NCBI GenBank assembly: GCA_019055375.1
Contig: JAHQIW010000804.1
Span: 35,282 to 99,281 of the forward strand
Length of the DNA stretch: 64,000 nucleotides
Direction: 5' to 3'
Source of the DNA: Parelaphostrongylus tenuis
Lineage: Eukaryota; Nematoda; Chromadorea; Rhabditida; Metastrongylidae
In this document: positions 35,301 through 64,000 of the stretch, piece after piece
How the letters are laid out: each line of letters begins with the position of its first letter
How positions within the stretch are numbered: position 1 is the stretch's first letter
The notes under the pieces: model-generated
Told to the model about the DNA's origin: nothing
Databases searched by the model: none
What the model saw: the letters and a program-made list of their open reading frames with translations, nothing else
Translations under genes and position numbers: made by a program

Positions 35301-36537
35301 ATTCACGGACTCGCGATTAGAAATGATCAAAGCTTTGGTAGGGCTCGTTCCGCCTCCACGCTCTTTCATAGATCTCATTTCGCATAGTTCTACATCTTGG
35401 TTTAGATGGAAGGGAATGAGGATGTTCTAGTGTCCGAAGAAGCTTCGACTATCTTAGCTAATACCGGTTTTATCACCCTTTACCAAAAAGCTGCTGCTCA
35501 TGACCGAAACCAGGTACCGAGTAATTTTCTCAACCGGCTGACTTCGCGGAGCCTAAGTGGGCGCGTCCGCCAGCGTGAAACGACTCGACCTCCTCTGCCC
35601 TGATTAACCACCGCCTACGTACTGCTTTTCATTCCAAGAACCGCTGTTGAATTTTGGAGTTGGTCTTGCAACGAAGAGGAGTATTGAAGTTGGCGACTAA
35701 TCGGAGCAGAGGAGGTGTGGTCGTTCCCACGCTGGCGGGCACGCCCAGCTAGGGTCCGTGGAAGTCAGCTGGTCAAAACTTTGTCTATTGTGAACCTAAG
35801 TTCTATTTTTCTTGTATAGAAATTGTGTAATCTTAGGGACCTCTTTCCCTCATCCCTGGTATGGACACCGCAACCGTAAATCGTGTTTTTGCGCAGTTTG
35901 ACGCTTTCCTGGCACAACCAGACAAATACCAATTGGATCAGGTTTCTAAGATCAGCAGTGCCCGTACAAGGTAGGAGTGTGTCCTTCACTATAAATCAAA
36001 AATTAAATGTTCTCTTAATTAACCCATGAATATCTGTTTAGGGATACCGTACAGCAACGAACGACCGATAATGTAGCAGCAGCGTATGCAGTAGTGGTAC
36101 GGAAGTTAGAAGACCCCTTTAACGCTTACGAAGATATCAGTTTCAAATCAGTTGAACAAGTAAGCGTCTTCGAAAAATTGAACAAATCGAGTCTTTCGGA
36201 TAACTGGCTTACACAAGTTGAGAACTTTGACATTTTCCACGACGAGAAATGCTTTGATTCCCAATGCTCCGACAGAGATATGATCTCTTTCTCATTTTGA
36301 GGAAAACTCTTCTCTGAAGAGCCACCTAACTGGTGAAAATACTCTTCAAATACTAAGCATCACGAGATTTACTTTCTTCATAAAATTGGGTAATTGAACG
36401 AATAAACCAAGGGTTAGATGTGCCTTCCAAATAATCGACAGTTTTTCGCAATGACAATTACTTTATGACCAGCTTTCTATATTATTCAAGTGAAATTAAA
36501 AATTTTTTTTTTTCAGGTGAAAGAATTGCTCAAGTGA
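27226..36537 (+). CDS. cogc-6: COG6, conserved oligomeric Golgi complex subunit 6
   Basis: COG6 belongs to lobe B of the eight-subunit COG tether, which captures retrograde vesicles at the Golgi. Exons: 27226-27375, 30110-30274, 30316-30455, 30532-30629, 31262-31364, 32193-32263, 32374-32478, 33215-33329, 33399-33490, 33559-33623, 34438-34529, 34609-34723, 34833-34897, 34973-35039, 35108-35180, 35240-35337, 35406-35513, 35837-35970, 36042-36159, 36517-36537. They sum to 1995 nt (664 codons plus stop), with every junction in phase and GT-AG; human COG6 is about 657 residues. Landmarks: KLDKLIASKLHNDPEFLK, KTQDLLSKTSALQNQ, RECRTLSADY, MSHDPLRYIGDMLAW, FTDSRLEMIK, YQLDQVSKISSAR. The N-terminal coiled-coil region and C-terminal helical domain are both complete. 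Intron 1 (2.7 kb) is filled with repeats. Confidence 0.97.
27408..27770. repeat. G+C-rich fold-back remnants in COG6 intron 1
   Basis: AACCCTTTCAGGATCGTG at 27411 is the terminal motif of the 18661 family. At 27712-27766 a compact hairpin has arms GGTTGACTTCCGTGG and GGAAGTCAACC. The open frames here are not coding. Confidence 0.6.
27955..28055 (+). repeat. SINE-A tRNA-like unit
   Basis: GCGTCGGTAGTGCAATTAGTT, then GTGCGGGTTCGATACCTGTC, then the tail GTTGTGCATATCACTC. It is single, without an inverted partner directly to the left. Confidence 0.75.
28143..28395. repeat. SINE-A head-to-head pair
   Basis: Minus unit 28143-28245 and plus unit 28272-28395, separated by only about 25 bp. The plus unit has AGCGCAGTGATTAGCATGCG and GCGAGTTCAAATCCC. 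Confidence 0.8.
28560..29305. repeat. L-family fold-back element
   Basis: Ends: GATCAAAAACCGATTCATTT on the left, and TGTTCAGCGAGAGAGATTAA followed by TTTTTTGATCCCG on the right. The subterminal arms AATTGTTAGTAATCGTTCG and GTGGTTACTAACACTC pair. It lies in COG6 intron 1. Confidence 0.7.
29336..29385. repeat. (TA)n microsatellite
   Basis: About 50 bp of TA/TACA directly before the SINE-B head. Confidence 0.95.
29386..29702 (+). mobile_element. SINE-B, full-length copy
   Basis: A tRNA-like head has an A box (GCATGTGACGCAGTGGTCAG) and a B box (GTGGTTCGATCTCGC). A body of about 200 bp carries AGACTTGTCTGGGAGGATGA and GGCGCATCCCTCAGGGATTG. The tail ends in TTTATCCTTTATACTTTATA. Pol III promoter boxes plus a tail of short repeats define a tRNA-derived SINE. 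This copy is the best reference for the family here. Confidence 0.8.
29756..29821. repeat. compact near-perfect hairpin
   Basis: The arms CCCTTTCGGAACCTTGGGCC.. and its reverse copy (GGGCCCAAGGTTCCGAAGGG) pair for about 26 bp around a 5-base loop, with one unpaired A. The ends match the CCCTTT-terminal fold-back family. Confidence 0.85.
29885..30020 (+). repeat. SINE-A unit
   Basis: GGTGCTATAGTGGTAGCAGG, then TTGGGCTCAACACCCGC, then a tail with CACAACACTGCTATAAGAAC. It ends about 90 bp before COG6 exon 2. Confidence 0.65.
30800..30905. repeat. TA/TGTATA microsatellite
   Basis: About 105 bp of ATATATGTGTATATATA-type repeats in COG6 intron 4. Confidence 0.9.
30955..31225. repeat. SINE-A head-to-head pair
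   Basis: Minus unit about 30955-31025 and plus unit about 31095-31225 (GGCGGTGTAGTGGTACCCG, then ACGCTTAACTCGCG). It ends about 40 bp before COG6 exon 5. Confidence 0.65.
31403..32136. repeat. L-family fold-back element, complete
   Basis: Inverted ends: CCTTTAACCGGGAGCAAAAC followed by CATATTCGACCCC, against (reversed) CCTTCTCCATTATCTGGGAA followed by CAAATGGGCATTCGACCCC. It fills most of COG6 intron 5. Confidence 0.75.
32580..32890. repeat. fold-back element related to 21985-22363
   Basis: The arms AAGTGATAAGATCACTTGAT and GATTGATTGTCGATTGTAT pair with TCGACAATCAATCATATCC and GTGATCTTTTC. The flank TTTCATAGGTCTTGTGTGGT matches the half-site near 21998. Confidence 0.7.
32920..33180 (+). mobile_element. 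SINE-B copy, degraded head
   Basis: A B-box remnant (GATAGTTCGATACCGCG), then the body motif CCAGACTTGTCTGGGAGGAT, then the tail CTATCCTCTTATCC. It ends 35 bp before COG6 exon 8. Confidence 0.75.
33737..33955. repeat. fold-back element, CCCTTT-ended
   Basis: The left end is AACCCTTTCGGGACCATGGA; the right end, reversed, is TAGCCTTTCGCGACCGTGGA. The inner arms CTCTGCATCTCTAACT and AGCTATAGATGCAGAGGAC also pair. It lies in COG6 intron 10. Confidence 0.75.
35530..35785. repeat. fold-back element in COG6 intron 17
   Basis: The arms AACCGGCTGACTTCGCGGAGC and, reversed, GACCAGCTGACTTCCACGGAC pair, followed inwards by GGGCGCGTCCGCCAGCGTG with CACGCTGGCGGGCACGCCC. It is related to 54468-54805 and 27712-27766. 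Confidence 0.75.
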
Positions 36538-36722
36538 TGGACAATTTCGTGGCGCAATCACTCAGTTTGTGTTGGCCTATTAACACTGTGATATTATTAT
36601 TCTTATCGAATTTTTAACTAGCCGTTTATATAAGAATATTGTGCACCGGTTCACAGAAGAGTTGGAATACAATTTCATTCAGGTACAAAGTATTGTTGAA
36701 TGGTACAGTGATTTGAGAGCTA

Positions 36723-36728
36723 AATAAA
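36723..36728 (+). terminator. COG6 polyadenylation signal
   Basis: AATAAA lies 186 nt after the COG6 stop codon and is the first clear hexamer downstream. Confidence 0.5.
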
Positions 36729-36815
36729 TAACTTTTGGAAAAATAGAAACTTTTTCAATATGAGAATTATAGTCGAGTGGGTAAGAAAAATATCACATGC
36801 AGAATAATAGTGGTG

Positions 36816-36821
36816 TTTATT
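36816..36821 (-). terminator. POLE polyadenylation signal
   Basis: AATAAA on the minus strand, about 105 nt after the POLE stop codon. With the COG6 signal it leaves only about 90 bp between the two predicted 3' ends. Confidence 0.5.
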
Positions 36822-36925
36822 TACAATACTGACTGATCTGGTTAGAAGCTCAACTTGGTCTATGACCTGCAAGTTGATATGAGGTTATAATTACATAAGT
36901 TGGATAGCATAGATCTAACCCGTTT

Positions 36926-63820
<26,895 letters not shown>

Positions 63821-64000
63821 CTTAAATGAGAGCTCAAAATTTTTACAGATTCTACAAAATAACTTAGCCCTTTCCCTACAACATATGCCGTTTTCGGCAC
63901 TCGCGTCTTCGTGCTATTCGGGCGGCCCTACGAAGATTGGCGCAATCCCCGATAGGAATCTAGGATCTCACTGGAAGATTTAGGTTCTAAAGAAACTTCA
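63821..64000. other. POLE intron or upstream exon, unresolved
   Basis: The preceding POLE exon is expected here or beyond the edge, but I cannot align this stretch to the family. Local frame damage may hide it. Confidence 0.4.

Overview
The window is a nematode nuclear genome segment, most likely from a clade V (strongylid-like) worm. The reasons are short GT-AG exons of 50-200 bp with TTTCAG-like acceptors, a candidate trans-splice acceptor just before one start codon, protein sequences that look nematode, about 40% G+C, and introns packed with small palindromic and tRNA-derived repeats. The species is an inference. There are no bacterial operons, CRISPR arrays or rRNA genes.

Three genes could be followed exon by exon. 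(1) A VPS45 gene (Sec1/Munc18 family) on the minus strand, 21607 to 15018, 15 exons. (2) A COG6 gene (conserved oligomeric Golgi complex subunit 6) on the plus strand, 27226 to 36537, 20 exons, with an unbroken 664-codon frame. (3) The gene for the catalytic subunit of DNA polymerase epsilon (POLE) on the minus strand, entering from the right edge and ending at 36926. At least 48 exons are present; the N-terminal part lies outside the window. COG6 and POLE converge with 388 bp between stop codons. VPS45 and COG6 diverge across 5.6 kb of repeats. At the left end (2787-4547, minus) lie exons of a diverged importin-alpha-like armadillo protein, and an unidentified coding exon sits near 1.3 kb. 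VPS45 and COG6 both serve Golgi/endosome traffic, but nothing shows joint regulation. POLE is the leading-strand replicase.

Almost everything else is repeats. I separate these families. SINE-A: tRNA-like units with A- and B-box sequences, usually in head-to-head pairs that make a palindrome. SINE-B: a roughly 300-bp tRNA-headed SINE with a TTTATCC-type tail. L: a 0.7-0.8 kb fold-back family with roughly 40-bp inverted ends. PB: a roughly 0.5 kb palindrome whose ends carry CACCAAATTTAT. FB: several smaller fold-back families. R8: a G+C-rich repeat seen twice. Nested insertions are visible in the POLE introns. (TA)n tracts, a (GATAGT)n-cored fold-back and a 450-bp homopurine tract upstream of COG6 complete the picture.

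A recurring anomaly is that VPS45, POLE and the importin-like gene carry isolated one-base insertions or deletions, often in short homopolymers, that break an otherwise well conserved frame. COG6 has none. This looks more like uncorrected assembly error than gene death, but it must be checked.
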